Below, piece by piece: positions 1 to 12,993 of a stretch of DNA of 64,000 bases (its first letter is position 1; the number at the start of each line of letters is the position of its first letter). A model generated the notes under the pieces. It saw nothing but the letters and a program-made list of their open reading frames with translations, was not told where the DNA came from and searched no databases. The stretch comes from Melieria omissa (Eukaryota > Arthropoda > Insecta > Diptera > Ulidiidae), in the NCBI GenBank assembly GCA_963971225.1, contig OZ020268.1, positions 112,374,830 to 112,438,829 of the forward strand, in the 5' to 3' direction. Both the position numbers and the translations under genes were made by a program.

Positions 1-2217
1 TTTGATTAATTTTGAATAGATATTTTGAAATATAATAAAGTCTTCATCTAATTCGAAATAAATAGCAGCAGTTATTCCCGCCAATTTTTCTAGTATGAGG
101 TTCTTTATAAAATCTTCATTCATTTCAGTGTAAAAAATTTGGGTTCGTGTGTTCTTAAATATAATTTTTAGAATTTCTTTATTGTTTACAGATTTTGTGA
201 AGATAAATTGCCTCCTAAATACGTTTAGGGGTTTTTCTGAAATTTCAATAAAATTTGAATTGTCTTCTTCCGCCGAGTGTACAGTTGCTTCGTCGGATGC
301 TATTTCATTGTTATAGCAATTTTCTATTCTTGACAATGCGTCTGCAACATAGTTCTCTTTGCCGGGTAAATATTTTATATCGAAGTCGTACTCATTCAAT
401 TTAATTTTCCAACGTTGGAGTTTTGCGTTGGGCTCTTTTAAATTATGTAACCATTGCAACGGTCTGTGATCACTATTGATCAAAAATTTCCTTCCATATA
501 AGTAAGGGCGAAAATACTTCGTAGCCCATACAATTGCGAGGAGTTCTTTTTCCGTCGTTGAGTAGTTTATCTCATGTTCATTGAGAGTTCTACTCCCGAA
601 AGAAATTGGATGTCCATCTTGACTAAGAACGGCACCCATCGCAAAATTGGAGGCATCAGTTGTTAGAACGAATTTTTTATTATAGTCAGGATATTTTAAA
701 ATCGGATCATTTATAATTAAAGTTTTAATTGTTTCTACCGCTTTGATGTATTCGCCATCTTGGTAGTTAATTTTTTCACCCTTTTTCAGACATTTAGTGA
801 GCGGTTTTGTAATATTCGCGAAATCTTTAATAAATTTCCTATAATACCCTGCTAGACCCAGAAACTGCTTAATCTGCTTTTCGGTCTTTGGAATTGGGAA
901 ATTTTGAAGTGCTTTAACCTTTTCAGGGTTTGGTTTAATTCCATGAGGGGTGACAACATGTCCTAGGAATTCCGTTTCTCTTTTAAGGAATTCGCATTTG
1001 TCAATCTGTATCTTAAGGTTTGCGTCCTTAAGTTTTTTAAATACTTTGTTTAGGGAGACGATATGTTCTTGGAGTGAAGTGCTAAATACTATGACGTCGT
1101 CAAGGTAAACCATACAGTCTACACCTACTAATTCACCTAGGACGGAGTTCATCAACCTCTGAAAGGTTGCGGGGGCGTTTTTCAGCCCGAATGGCATACG
1201 AAGGAACTCGTAGTGGCCATCTTGTGTGGAGAAAGCCGTTTTCGGTCGACTTGACTCTTCTACTTCCACTTGGTGGAACCCCTTAGCTAAATCTAAGGTA
1301 GTGAAGTAGAGTGAACGTCCTAGTTTATCTAAAATTTCATCGATGTTAGGAATAGGGAATCTGTCATCGACGGTTATGTCATTCAATTTTCGATAGTCAA
1401 TTACTATCCTCCATTTCTGTTCGCCTGAGGCGTCCTTCTTTTTAGGGACAACCCAAAGTGGGGCAGAATATGGTGACTGGCTATGTTGAATGATCCCTTG
1501 ACACAACATTTCGTTTATTTGTTTATTAACTTCTGCTTTATGAATTTGGGGATAGCGATAAGATTTTACGTATATAGGGTTCTCGTGTTTTGTAATTATT
1601 TTATGCTTAACAACGCTTGTAAACGATAAATTCTTTTCATCTGAATGGAAAAGGGAATGATAAGTTTTTAGGAGTTTTTCTAGCTCACGTTTCTCTTCAT
1701 CATTAAGATGGTCTGTTCGGAATTTTGATTTTCCTTCATCTTCTTCTATTTGGTGAAACCCTAGTTCTTTTGTTAAATTGTAATAAGTATCAACATTTTC
1801 ATTGTTCAAAAAGGGGTACCGATGACCGTTTAACTTGATGGTTTTATTCGGTAAATCGATGATTGCGTTTAGTTTTGTCAATGCATCGTATCCCAGTAGT
1901 CCATTATAGCTTTTAGAAAATTCGAATATGTAAAGTGTGATTTTATTTTCATTCTCGTCGAAAATTTCTTGGACTGTGTTTAATTCGACATTCCCTGTGA
2001 CTGTTGTTATTTTTATTGGGTCGACATGTTTAATAGCATTAGGGAAGGTGTTTGGGTTAATTAAACTTACTGAAGAACCTGTGTCTATCAGGAACTTCAT
2101 GAATTTGTTCGCTATCTTTAGTTTTACTGATGGTAATTTCCCGAGGCCCCCAAGTGAAAATTTGGAGTATCTTGTTCCATGGGAATGGGAGCACCGTACC
2201 GCCTTATACGTGATTGA
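1..2217 (-). CDS. pol: Ty3/gypsy retrotransposon Pol (protease, reverse transcriptase, RNase H), cut by window edge
   Basis: This frame stays open on the minus strand from 2217 to base 1, about 739 codons; I read every codon and found no stop. Domains in order: retropepsin-type aspartic protease with LIDTGSS near residue 45, reverse transcriptase with the catalytic VYLDDVIVFS near residue 371, and RNase H with TTDASNFAMG near residue 520 and SDHRPLQW near residue 582. Integrase, any env-like ORF and the 3' LTR would lie left of the window. The frame is -1 relative to gag and overlaps its end by about 90 nt, so Pol is probably made by ribosomal frameshifting. Domain order and style resemble the insect 17.6/297/gypsy group. 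The open frame suggests a recent insertion. Confidence 0.93.
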
Positions 2218-3155
2218 TTAGAATCGTTTTCTCTCATCCGTTTGAAAGGTTGAAAGGAATTGGTTTGTTGGTTTTGTTGTCCATCCTGACCGTAATGATA
2301 ATTGTATTGTGGATGTTGTTGGGGTATATTTTGCATCTGCAGTTGTTGACGATTCGCAGTAGGGTAATAAGGAGGTTGGAATGGATTTAGTTGTTGGTAG
2401 TTTGGATTTGGGTGGTAGTAGGGCCTGTGTTGTGAGTGCGCATTATTACTTAAATTGTTTTGGTAAGTTTTATTTGGAATATATTGATTTGGAGTAATTT
2501 TTGAATACATTTTTCTCGTTTTACCCGACACTAATTCATTGTTTTCTCGTAGTATTTTTAGAGCTCCTTTGAAATCTGTGACAAGGTTTGCGTTTAGCAA
2601 GGCAGTTAAATAATTAGGTAATTCCTTTTTTAGTACCTTAAGGCTAGTACTTTCAGCTTCGTTTTGATAAAGTAGTTTTATTGATTCTAGTTCTTCACTA
2701 AGTTTAATACAATCTTTAATTTTGCATATTGATACATTTATTTCATCGCATAGAGTTTTTACATTATTTTTAAATCGTATGTTGTTTAACTCTAAGATTT
2801 GTGTGGTAACTGGAATTGACTCACCAAATTCCTCTATGAGTAACTTTCTTAGGGTTCTCCAATCTCCTGGTTGTTCTCTTCTCACTAGATCCAATGCAGG
2901 TCCTCGTAATGTTCTTTTAATGCAGTTGAAGTATAAGCTTTTCTCGTCTGCTGATAGAGAAGTTGAATTTTTTACGATCTCATCTACGTCTTGGATGAAT
3001 GTGGCCAACGTTGATTGTTCTCCTTCGAATTGTTGTAGTAATTTTATGTGTTCTAGTACAATAGCTTTGTTATCCATTTTTGCTTCGGAAATTGATATGT
3101 TTTGCAGCAAGGAACTTAGGTCGTTTTCTGTCGTCATTGACACTATTTTCTTCAA
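2124..3155 (-). CDS. gag: Ty3/gypsy retrotransposon Gag
   Basis: A complete 343-codon ORF lies between the primer binding site and pol. The N-terminal two thirds is helical and charged, as in insect gypsy-group capsid proteins. The C-terminal third is rich in Gln, Asn, Pro and Tyr and then becomes basic (FKRMREND, RIRRYG). I see no CCHC zinc knuckle; gypsy-group Gag proteins often lack one and use a basic tail for RNA binding. The start at 3155 is the first Met after a 270 nt leader. Gag ends in the -1 overlap with pol. It would form the virus-like particle that packages element RNA. Confidence 0.85.
   Translation of the reverse strand: MKKIVSMTTENDLSSLLQNISISEAKMDNKAIVLEHIKLLQQFEGEQSTLATFIQDVDEIVKNSTSLSADEKSLYFNCIKRTLRGPALDLVRREQPGDWRTLRKLLIEEFGESIPVTTQILELNNIRFKNNVKTLCDEINVSICKIKDCIKLSEELESIKLLYQNEAESTSLKVLKKELPNYLTALLNANLVTDFKGALKILRENNELVSGKTRKMYSKITPNQYIPNKTYQNNLSNNAHSQHRPYYHPNPNYQQLNPFQPPYYPTANRQQLQMQNIPQQHPQYNYHYGQDGQQNQQTNSFQPFKRMRENDSNQSRIRRYGAPIPMEQDTPNFHLGASGNYHQ
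2157..2163 (-). promoter_or_regulatory. Probable -1 ribosomal frameshift site between gag and pol
   Basis: On the minus strand the heptamer A AAT TTT sits in the gag frame (codons CCA AAT TTT). It fits the X XXY YYZ slippery pattern. It lies 31 nt upstream of the gag stop and inside the gag/pol overlap. A -1 slip here enters the open pol frame. No downstream structure was tested. Confidence 0.6.
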
Positions 3156-3411
3156 TTTGGTTTTGGCTTATTTTGTTTCGTGACTGTGATAGTGTGAATG
3201 TTCACCGCAAATATTGTAAAAATAAATTTTTTTTTTTTTTTTGATTTTATTTTACACTGTCGATACTATGCACTTCGCACAATGTTTGTTTTATTTTGCA
3301 AAATCTTTGTTTATATTATATTATTTATTTTATTTTACACTGCGATAGTGTATTTATTAAAGTTGTGGGACGCGAAGGAACGTTTTTTTTCTCTAGTCAA
3401 TTTTCGCTTGA

Positions 3412-3427
3412 CTACCCGACTGCGCCA
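3412..3427 (-). other. Retrotransposon primer binding site (tRNA-Ser type)
   Basis: The minus strand reads TGGCGCAGTCGGGTAG directly inside the putative 5' LTR. It begins with TGG, complementary to the tRNA CCA end, and closely resembles the tRNA-Ser-type site of the 17.6/297 group. Confidence 0.8.
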
Positions 3428-3711
3428 ATAATGTACACACGTCCTTCTTTTTAGATAGCTGAGTTTATTCTGAACAGTTTCTTAAAATTAACTTATAGTG
3501 AAGCCTTAAGCTACTTGCGCAACAAACGGCAAAACTGCATTTCAAGGGCAAGGTGTCGTATGACATCTGCACTTGAAAATGCAATTTCGTGCATTCGTTG
3601 TTTGGCGTGTGAATCTGCAATTCAGCATATTCACGCGCCAACATTCGTTACTATACGTTACTTACATCTATATATATATAGAAAGTATTGTAAGTCCCCA
3701 TTAGTGGGGGA
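3428..3711 (-). repeat. 5' LTR of the Ty3/gypsy element (outer end approximate)
   Basis: Read on the minus strand, this stretch has a TATA run (3669-3680), then an AATAAA polyadenylation signal (complement of 3464-3469), then the primer binding site. That is the order expected of U3, R and U5. The outer end is uncertain because the 3' LTR is outside the window. I place it near 3711, at a short inverted repeat (AGTCCCC...GGGGACT). It could extend up to about 130 bp further. Confidence 0.6.
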
Positions 3712-6535
3712 CTTTAGGCAGACTGAAACTTGGTCTTTTACGTCCCTCGGCACTACCGTTAGGTTTTGACCGCAAGGGATTTGACAAGTTTGTGACTGTT
3801 AAGTGCGTAAAATCGACGAAAACTGAGTTTGCCGAAAGGCTAAATGTGTAAATTTTGAGTGCACTGCATACTTAAAAATGCAACCAAAAATGCTTCCAGA
3901 AGTGCTTTGCGTGTATTTACCAATGAAAACGGGCAAGTATGGCCTTTCACAATGTCAATGGGAGAGAGCGCGGCAGACGGCTGGCGACTACCAAAAATAA
4001 CCAAAGCTATCATTAACAATTTAAACTTGCCCAAAAACACTTACAACAACAGCACAAGGTAGACGAAAATACAACATGCAACAGAAACGTCATGACCACA
4101 CGTCGGAAACGACACGTCTCAGAGACAGCAGTGGCAGCCGCAGTGGCGCAACAATTGTCCGTTGGATGGGCAAACGCACGAACGAAGTAAACAACTACAA
4201 ACACAATTAAAGAAGAAAACAACACAAACACAATTTTAAGAAGAAGGGTGGGAGGCATTGAAATCAAAGGGAACCTTAAACTTCAAGCAGACAGCTGACC
4301 GAGAGGCACTGGTCGACAAGGGCACAGGCGACCAGCGGCGACGGCATTGAACGAAGCCGACAACAAATTACGTACCAACACCAACACTTCCACCTGCGCC
4401 GTAGACAAGTGCTGTAAATTTGACTCTGTTCCATGAAATTATTACAATTTGACATTTCAAATGCGACGTGTGTAAGACGGAAATAGAAAGAAACAAATCG
4501 GTTCGTAAGTGCGCGCACGTATGTTTGTAGATTTGTGTGTGTTTGATAAAATGCACAGCACGTTGCACATACTCGTTTGCTCAGCGTCGTTGCTGACACC
4601 TCAAACCGGTTGTGACGTCATGACTTGTTTGCCGGTGGTGGCTGCCAACCCGATAGTTTGCGCTCAGTTCGCACTCAAAATTGCACTCAAAGAAACGCTC
4701 AAGCAAAGCCAGACGCGCTGGATAGAAAAAAAAATTGTGCTGGCCGACGGTCTGTTGGGCCACTACTTTGGGCTGATGGCGCTCGTCGTTGCGTGTGTGC
4801 GTGTGCGCTTGAGCATGGCCGGGCGCGCTTGTGGTTGCGTGGTGTCATTGTGTGAGTCTGTGTGTGAGTGCTACAATTTGTTTGAATTGGCTGCCGTGAC
4901 GCCGCGGCATTGTGTTGGCCAAGTCTGGCAGGGGATTTTAAATAAATTTTCAGTTAACCGAAAAGTTTAGTTTGGCTCGAATCGTCTCCAAAATAACAAC
5001 GCCACCTTCAGCACGGAACACGCAAGTCGGAGTACGCGTCGATTCGCAGCATCGAGTCGCCAACGAAAGCCAGTAACACTTGTCCACCTCTCCCCCTTTA
5101 CATCGATTGCGCGGAGTGCGAGCATTGAAGCAGCAGCAAAGAGCGCCACAATTCCAAAAAAAGTTTATTGATAATTTCGAAATAAAAGTGAGTTGTGAAA
5201 TTTGCTAAAGAAAAACCAAAACCATAACAAAGAGCGAACAATAGTAAATGAAGCAACCCATATAAAAGAGTTAACATCTGAAACCAATTAAAAATAGTTA
5301 CCAAAAAATGCCATGCAAATGTTGGCCATTATTGCGAAACAGCAAGAAAAACAAAAAACTCAGTCTCAAACTCAGTGGTGGCCACAGTGCGGCGGAAAAC
5401 TTTCGCTTTCACTTTTTCTCACACCGGCCCAGGAAGTTGGCGTGCGGCTGTCACTGCCACTGCCACAGCTGCAGCCGCGCCATAACCAGCGGCTGCATTT
5501 TAGCAGTCAACAGTCAGCGACAGCGCCACTTCTACCTACCCAGCTGGCCGTCCCCCCTCCCCGTCCGTCTTTGTATTTTCTGCTCCATTTCGTGTGCTTT
5601 GTTTTGGTGCAGCCAAAGGCGGCGAAGGCAGCGAAGTGAAGTGAACTGTGGAGACGATCAGCAGCCAGCGGCCAGCAGACAGCGTCCAGCCATTGCGCCA
5701 GCTGTTTGTGCATCTGCTTGTCTTGTTGTTTTATTGTTGTTGCAAAAGCAGTCGAGCGTGTCAAATTTGGCGTTGTTTAATGTGCGTAAAGCGGCAAGCG
5801 GTCGGGGGGCTGGTCCCACGTAAATTGCTTTCTTCTGCGTTTTCGTGTCGTGCCTTTGCATTGCCTTCCTTCACACGGCTGGCTGCGCTCTGCTGCTGAC
5901 GGCTTGGGGTGTGTGCGATGCTGTAATCACATGTGTAATACTTTCAAAACCGAATTCTCATCACTGAAGAAAGCTCTATTTTGAATGTGAGTTTGTTCTC
6001 GTCCAACAGTGCGTATGCGTAACAACAATTCTTAAACTGTTCGTTTTCAAGTGCAAAATCAAAAGATCATCGAAAGTGCAAGTCCCATCTTTCTCACTGT
6101 ACTATATTCATACTTACTATGTATGAAGTCAACAGTGAATGTCCCAGATCGAATGCAAGATTTAACCGCAGGTTAGGTTAGGTTGCGAAAGGTGTGTAGT
6201 TCCATCTGGAGGCCTGAAAATGGCCTTTCGTGAGTCTCTTCATATTGGTGGAGTAATGTCAAACTGTCTTTTAAGAAAGCAAAATTTCCACACCTACAAA
6301 GACTACACATTATGCCCGCTGATATATCGAAAAGTACACATCGGATTTGGCTAATTGTAATTGTTGAACCCTAATTGTAGAACTAATTGTAGATAGAAAT
6401 ACTAGTTGATAGAAATACTAACAAAAATACAGATATTTAAAAATGGAAAACTGTCAAAATAACCGCAATGGTCGTTCTAGTGTTAACAAAAATTCAGTCA
6501 ATAAATTTGACTTCTTGATGAAAATCAACTTTATA
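3712..6535. other. Gene-poor stretch, no supported gene
   Basis: ORFs here are short, overlap on both strands, and show no recognisable domain or codon signature. The 4960-5310 part is purine-rich and untranslated in character and could hold 5' UTR sequence, but no splice pair or promoter settles this. Around 6165-6330 is a dispersed repeat-like segment with partial similarity to about 10300-10440 (shared 'ggaggcc..aaaatggcc' core). Confidence 0.4.
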
Positions 6536-6820
6536 CAGTCGAACTTCCTTATAATGAATTCGCACTGGACCAGAAAAAAGCTTCATTATATAGAAACTTC
6601 ATTATATAGAAATAATCATATATGGAGACAAAAAACGAATGAAAGCGAAGGTTTCAACTAAAAACTTTTTTTCATTGTAGAGAAATATTCGCTATATGGA
6701 AATTCATTATAGGGAGATCAAAATGCACTTTGAATAGAACGATAAAGCTGTGTCTTTGAAATTATTTCATTATACGGAGAACTTCATTATATAGAAGTTC
6801 ACTATAGCGAAGTTAGACTG
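6536..6820. mobile_element. Tigger/pogo-like MITE, TA target site
   Basis: A 285 bp element flanked by TA dinucleotides (6534-6535, 6821-6822). Ends are inverted: CAGTCGAACTTC at the left and GAAGTTAGACTG at the right. The interior carries repeated cttcattatatagaaa units and no ORF. Termini starting CAGT with a TA duplication are typical of pogo/Tigger non-autonomous copies. Confidence 0.7.
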
Positions 6821-7295
6821 TATATACGAATGTAGTGAATTTCGTTTCTTAATTTCAATTAAAAATAATGATGTATTAACCGAGTTTTCTAGGTTCCCTC
6901 GGTCTTTGTAATACAATTCTAAAATATCCGAAAAAATATACTAGATTAGAAACAATCCTTCATCTTTTCTGCACTTGTCCCGCATTATGCTGACGCTTCT
7001 AAGGTTTAAATTAAAATTTTAAAAGGGTATTGCGTTACGAATGGCCTATTTGGGATTACAGTTTTGAGATAAGACAATGAACTAAATTAATTGAAAAAAA
7101 CAAAAGTATTTTTGCTACCCTACACTGATGCATTCGTTTTTGATAAATTTTGGTGTAAGTACTCAAACTTACACTCTAAAGTTATTTTCAGTCTTTTTCT
7201 TGAAGGTAATATGGCTTCCGTCTTCAGGTTAAACCACTTCGAGTCCTTGACAAAGATCAGTACTGTATTGTCCAACGAGGAGCCAAAGTTCTTCA

Positions 7296-7381
7296 AGAGC
7301 CCGTCGTCTCAGAAAACGAATGTCGTATGTTCCATTGAGCCTAGTAAGACATACGACATTTTTTTTCTGAGGCGACGAGCC
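7296..7381. repeat. Imperfect hairpin of about 80 nt
   Basis: The segment gtcgtctcag..gtcgtatgt is answered by acatacgac..ctgaggcgac after a short loop. It can fold on either strand. It is not inside a recognised gene. It could be a short palindromic transposon relic or a transcribed hairpin; sequence alone does not decide. Confidence 0.45.
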
Positions 7382-7821
7382 TTTCCTACATAGGGTATGT
7401 TGAAATCGCTTTTACCTTATCTTCATCTGTGTATTATTGGTTGATATCGATGGACGAGTAACACCATTTAACGACATTACGCTCTAAGATGTTTGGCGCC
7501 AACTCCAAAGAGCAGCAGCAAACGCATTACTGAAAGATAATTTTATTTTTAAGAACTAAACTCATTTGGGATTCCCACAAGGATTTCAAAATCTGATAAA
7601 GCTTATAAGGGACTTTCGAGTAACTGGCTACTAGACATCTTGAAACATTTCTGACCTCTATTTTCATAGTTTTCACTTCAGAGATGATCCAACTCCTTCG
7701 ATTCAATTCAAGTATGAACGTTCCACGTATAGTTGGAGCAGTCAGTGGTACACAGTGCACCGTGAGTTCATGGGCTCCCAGCCAACATTTTTCTTGACCA
7801 TTATGACTTTGATTATTTTAA

Positions 7822-8064
7822 CCCTTTCGGGACTACTGGGATAATACGTCTCAGCATGTTTTTAATGGCGCTCAAAACAATTATTCAAATCTTAAGACCC
7901 ACGCAACATATTTTTTCGATTTCGGTATTCTCGATGATCCATAAATGGATAATTTCAGAATTTGTGGGCATCCAATTTAATTTTCTAACCCCAACATTCA
8001 TGGCATGAGAATATTTCTACAAAGAGTATTTTAGATTTCAAAATTAAACTCTGTCCCGAAAGGG
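7822..8064. mobile_element. piggyBac-like MITE with TTAA target duplication
   Basis: A 243 bp element between two TTAA sites (7818-7821 and 8065-8068). Terminal inverted repeats begin CCCTTTCGGGAC and end GTCCCGAAAGGG. No coding sequence. CCCT-starting ends and a TTAA duplication are the hallmark of piggyBac-mobilised elements. Confidence 0.8.
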
Positions 8065-8068
8065 TTAA

Positions 8069-11000
8069 GCCAAGTGGTGACTTGGAAGTCCTTTAGCACT
8101 TTCGGAGAAAAAATTTGGAGTAGGCAGTCTTCTCAATATCCCTTTTGAGACCAACTCAACACTTTGCACTCTACAGGAGTACAATTCAAACAATGAATAA
8201 TGACAATCTTTATACTTATATCTACCATGATTCGATTGCACTACATTTTACAGTCTTATTTTAATTCACATTGTTTTTACATTCAGTGGAGAAATTAAAA
8301 AAGAAACATGCATATTATGCATTTTAATATCTCAGACTTTAAGTTCAGAGTCTCTAGAATCTCATAGATTTTTTTGTATAAATAAAGACTCTACGCTTTT
8401 GCGGCGCGACCTGCTACTTAGTAGAAGCTTCATAACATTCAATATTCGAATGCAACGAATTTTGCAAAAAAAAAAAAATCAGAAACTATGGCAACTTGAC
8501 TATTTTCAAAAATATTTGGCCTCCGACTTTTTGCTTAATTTCATCAGACTTTATCTTCTAACCGAGTTCGAGTGCTAACTATTGTTCAATGTTCAAGCTA
8601 ATACTTTTCATTAGCAAAGTGCTAATTGGCAGCGACTAGCACAGAGAAGCATCGTAATTTAAACAAAGCTTAAAAAAAATGCATTTTAGTTCTTCAAAAA
8701 AGGCTACAATGACAAGAACTGACCCAAAGCTTTGAGTGTAGAATGAGTGAAAAAATTGTTTGACTTTGCAAAATTTAAATTCCGCCAGCGCAAAGTGTCG
8801 CAATGTGCCAAGGCATTTTTGGCACATGCAAGCCATGCCGCGATCAACAGCGACAAGGTTTCGGTGCGGCGAAGTAAACGCCAAATTCGCCTCGCAGACG
8901 CGAGTACGGCATGAAACAATTTTGGCGTGCGGAATTTCGTAACGTTCGATTTGGGCCATTGGGGGCAGGCACCGATTTATGATGACACTAAATAGTGCGA
9001 CGACAGGTGTCTGAACACGTTCGTAGACAACAGTTGGACAGCTAAAGCGGCCGCTGGAGTTTGACCGAAGTGAGCGGTTCGAATTTGGCAACTATAGTCG
9101 ACAAAGTAAGCGGCATTTACAGATGTGGTCCTCTCGAAGGTTTTCTGGTTTTGTGGAAAATATGGCTTTCAATTTAATAATGATGGATGTAGCATAAAAA
9201 GTGTTTATGAAGCGGGAAAAACTGTGTGACAGTATTGAAATTAGCTTAAAATGTAAAATTTATAGCACAAACAGACGAGCCGATCGACAGGGCGACAGCC
9301 TTTCTTTAGACTCTCTTCACTGCTTACGCGAAGTTCGCAAAAAGTCAGCAGCGCTATTTGCGTTCACGTTTTGCCGACTCTGAATTCAGTTAGATAAGCG
9401 ACGTGTCATGCCGCAAGGCACATTAGAGTTATGGCATTTTGCCCTTGTTGTTGTTGTTGTTGTTGCTTTCATAATCGTTGTTTACATTCTTAATGTAAGT
9501 AAAGCTTTGTTCGCTACAGCCTTGTGTGCTCAAACGTGATGGGATTCCACAATTTGGACTTGCGAGGCGTATTTCATGGCAAAATCATTGTTGTTGTTGT
9601 CGTTGATATTTGTGGGCTTACTATAGAAACGTTTACCTTTTTGATATATTTACATTTGTCGCACTGTAAAACCGAAAAGCGCATATTTACAAACACATTG
9701 AAGTGGCGATGCTGTTGAACGCGTGCAGGCTCTGCCAACGTTCGCAATATCCGCATTGACGTTCGCCATAGAACCGCTGTGAATAGTGCAATGCAGATTT
9801 CCCTGCTGCCGGTTGAACTCGACTGTGCGTAGGGCATTAAGGGCGCTCAGTGCCGCTTGTTCGACCCGTGCCTAAGCAAGTCGCGCCCGAAACCGGTCTC
9901 CAATTCATTGTTTTTGTTATTTACATATTATGTAAATTTTCGCTAGTACCGCGTTGCACGTCGATGAGAATATTTTGTTCATTTTGGCTTCTGAGCACGT
10001 TGGCAAGGTGACCTTCTTGCATGTAGAAACTGATGGTTTTGACACTCAGGGCTGCTTGAACCGTCAACTTTCCACAACAGTGGCTGTCAAGCATTTATTT
10101 GAGTTGTATTGCATGCAGCGCATGCGTTTCGAATGCGTTTGATTGCCATGCCGCTTGACACGATTCGGTTAGGTGACTGACTGACCTTCGGGCCGTACCG
10201 CGCGTCAAGAACGCAGTTTTTAATCGAGCACCAATTGTGACCAGCCCAATGCAAGCGAATACTTATGACTTGGTGATTGATTATAAAGTTCAAATTTTTG
10301 AATTAAGCTCTGTAGGCAGCTTGGGCAAATGTGGTCTAACCGCTTAATGAAATAATTGAATGAAGTTTTGAATGTCTTCTTCCGCACTTCCACTTGGAGG
10401 CCAAAATGGCCCATTGTGAATCCCTTTTTATGGTATTTCGGAGCTAATCAATAGTCCCAGTCAAGGGGAAACCAGTTCTACCTTTTAATGAAGGAGAGCA
10501 GATTCGAGATTTCGACTTTCGCCGCGCAAACCAGGTCTGTCAGGAATCTTGACCCCAAGGTGCGAAGTCGGCGTTCCTGCAGAGCCGGTGCCTCTGGCTT
10601 TGCTCCACTAAATGATGAGCTGCAAGTTCTTAAAATAAAACACCAAACTTTAGAATTCTAAACCTTCATAAACTCTTTAGCTGTAGAATTTTGCAAAAAG
10701 TTTTGTTTCAAGAAAATTCGATCCAAATTAGAACGTTTTTAAAACTCTCAAGAATTTCCCTTAAAAAATACGTATCTATTCGTAATATATGCCATGTAAC
10801 TTGAATAAAGTTTCAAATTAAAAGATTCCCATATAATTCTTGTGTTTCTCATATAATTCTTAGCTCTGTTAGAGAATCCCTTAGAAATTTTTTTATTTAA
10901 TTCAAAAGCTTTTCTTTCTTTCTTCAACCCTCTTTTATTGGTTCTATGCTAAAGTGGAAGGAACATGGGATCTTTTTAGGATAAAGCTGACTATATAAGA

Positions 11001-12782
11001 TTGCTAAGTTATTTTGGGTATAAAGAACTAAGCTGATTGTGGTTGATTATTTATGTGTTGTGCCCTTTTCGGTTCAGAGCTCATTTTCTAAGATGAAATA
11101 ACCATAACCACCAACCAAAAAATGAGAAACAGAGAACTCCAGATAACTAACAACAAGCTAAGTCCTTGAATAAACAACAACTCAATAAAATCAATCAAAT
11201 GCTCAATAAAACTGGGTCAATATGAAGTTTCAAATATTTGGACAAGTTTATTTTTATCCACCGCTGTTAATTACGACTTAATATTTGTTCAATTTAAGCA
11301 AAATCCCTAAGCCAGACATTAGCAATTTTTTTTAATATTTCTTATAACAAGTAATTGCATTTTTTTTAATGAAATCTCCTTCAAATCGTTTACCCAAAGG
11401 CGCTTTAATTTGATGAATAGTTGCAAATTGCTTGCTGCTTTTATAAAGAAAAGGTACACAAAAATCAAAATTTGCTTGGCCTTTGCAAGTGTTTTTTAGT
11501 CATTGCTCCCCCGAGTTTTCGAGGTTAAGAAGTAACACAAAATTAGATGATTTTTGTTTTGATTTATGTATTCAAGTGCAGCCAAAAGAAAGAGGAGGTC
11601 ATCATTGTTGTTTTGTCAGCCTTCGGCACTGCATTAACAACAAATCAACCGCACAAATTCAGCAATCATAATCATGAGTTGGGTAAAATCGCAATTGCGC
11701 GCAGCGATAGCGTCACCCAGCCAAATGTGCACATAACCGCCCAAATGACAGCTGGAAATTTTGTGCACTTATATAATGCGCTGTCAAGCAATTTCAGGTT
11801 CTGTATTAGCATTGGGACACACAATTGAGCCCAGCAAATGTCGTCAGCGGGCTGCCGTCGTCGCAGCCGCTTGCGCTATAAACACAAATACTCCGAAAAG
11901 CGCAACATGGCCCGGACCGGTTTTGAGTTGGCGTTGAAGCTTTGAGTGGTTGAGTCGAGCAACTACGTTCATCGCACATAATTCAATATTTACCAACATG
12001 TGCTCATCGCACGCATGCGCAACACTCATTGGCGGCGTCGGTTTCGATTTCGTAGCTGCTGCCGCCGTTGCTTTTGGCTCGGTTGTTGGCGTTGTGATGT
12101 AACGACATAGTTCGCTGCCCAATTGTTAGCAACGAACGTTCAACAACAACAATTGCAATTACAACTATACCGTCGACAGTAGTGGAGTGGCTCACATCGG
12201 CACACCTAACATAAACAGAAAAGAAACAATAACAAAAAGCCGGCTATGGCTAGGACTGTAAACAACTGAACTTTTCGGACATAACTTAAAAACGCATCAG
12301 CTGCGCATCGCCGTTTAAGCGAAATGTAAAAATACAAATACGAAAAATTGTGTGAAGGCCAAAGCAGACCAACAGCAACAGAAATTATGTTAATGGTTGC
12401 GGCTGCGGCTGCGCTCACTTTCGAACGCTGGTAAAAAGCAATTGCGGGACATCAAGGGAGCGGGAGAGACGACTAAAGTTCGCCTTGGCATAAACGCGCC
12501 ATTGACCAATTTTCTCACACGTCTGACACTTGCTTGGCCGGCGATCCGAAAGCGCAAGTAACGCAATACGAAATACCAAAACTATTTTGTTGCAATTAAT
12601 GTGTGTACAAACTGCATTCGGATGATTGTAGAATTTCACAAACAACGCCTCTCATAGATGATAATTTAAATGAAAATTACATCAACGTCAAATATCATTG
12701 ATGACAGTGGATGATAAGCTAAGTTTTGGTTAAGTTGTTGCCATTCAAAAAAAGTTAAGGCGTCAATCATGAATAGCACAAT
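8069..12782. other. Gene-poor stretch, no supported gene
   Basis: I see only short shadow-like ORFs, a (GTT)n run near 9450 and AT-rich tracts. No splice-supported coding exon, tRNA or transposon end was recognised. 10300-10440 resembles the repeat fragment near 6200-6320. This could be intergenic DNA or a long 5' intron of the CRAL-TRIO gene. Confidence 0.4.
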
Positions 12783-12786
12783 TTAA

Positions 12787-12993
12787 CCCTCAAATGCATG
12801 AAATATTTTCACGTTTGCTAAATAAACATAAACAAGGTTTTTCTTTGAAACACAGAAAACCACTGAAAAGTAAACTAAAAATTAATAAACTAATAAATAT
12901 AAGCAAACAGATTTCAAATGTGGTTGTCGTTTCAAAATATTATATTGGGGTTTAATTTTAAGATATACACAAATATCAATATGCATTTGAGGG
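12787..12993. mobile_element. piggyBac-like MITE (CCCTCAAATGCAT ends)
   Basis: A 207 bp element with inverted ends CCCTCAAATGCAT / ATGCATTTGAGGG. The left flank is TTAA (12783-12786); the right flank is TTGA (12994-12997), one mutation from TTAA. It is AT-rich inside with no ORF. Confidence 0.7.

Noticed and set aside
4509..5899. Cluster of overlapping ORFs of 70-170 codons on both strands
   Set aside because: No domain, no splice context and no consistent frame; both strands are open by composition.
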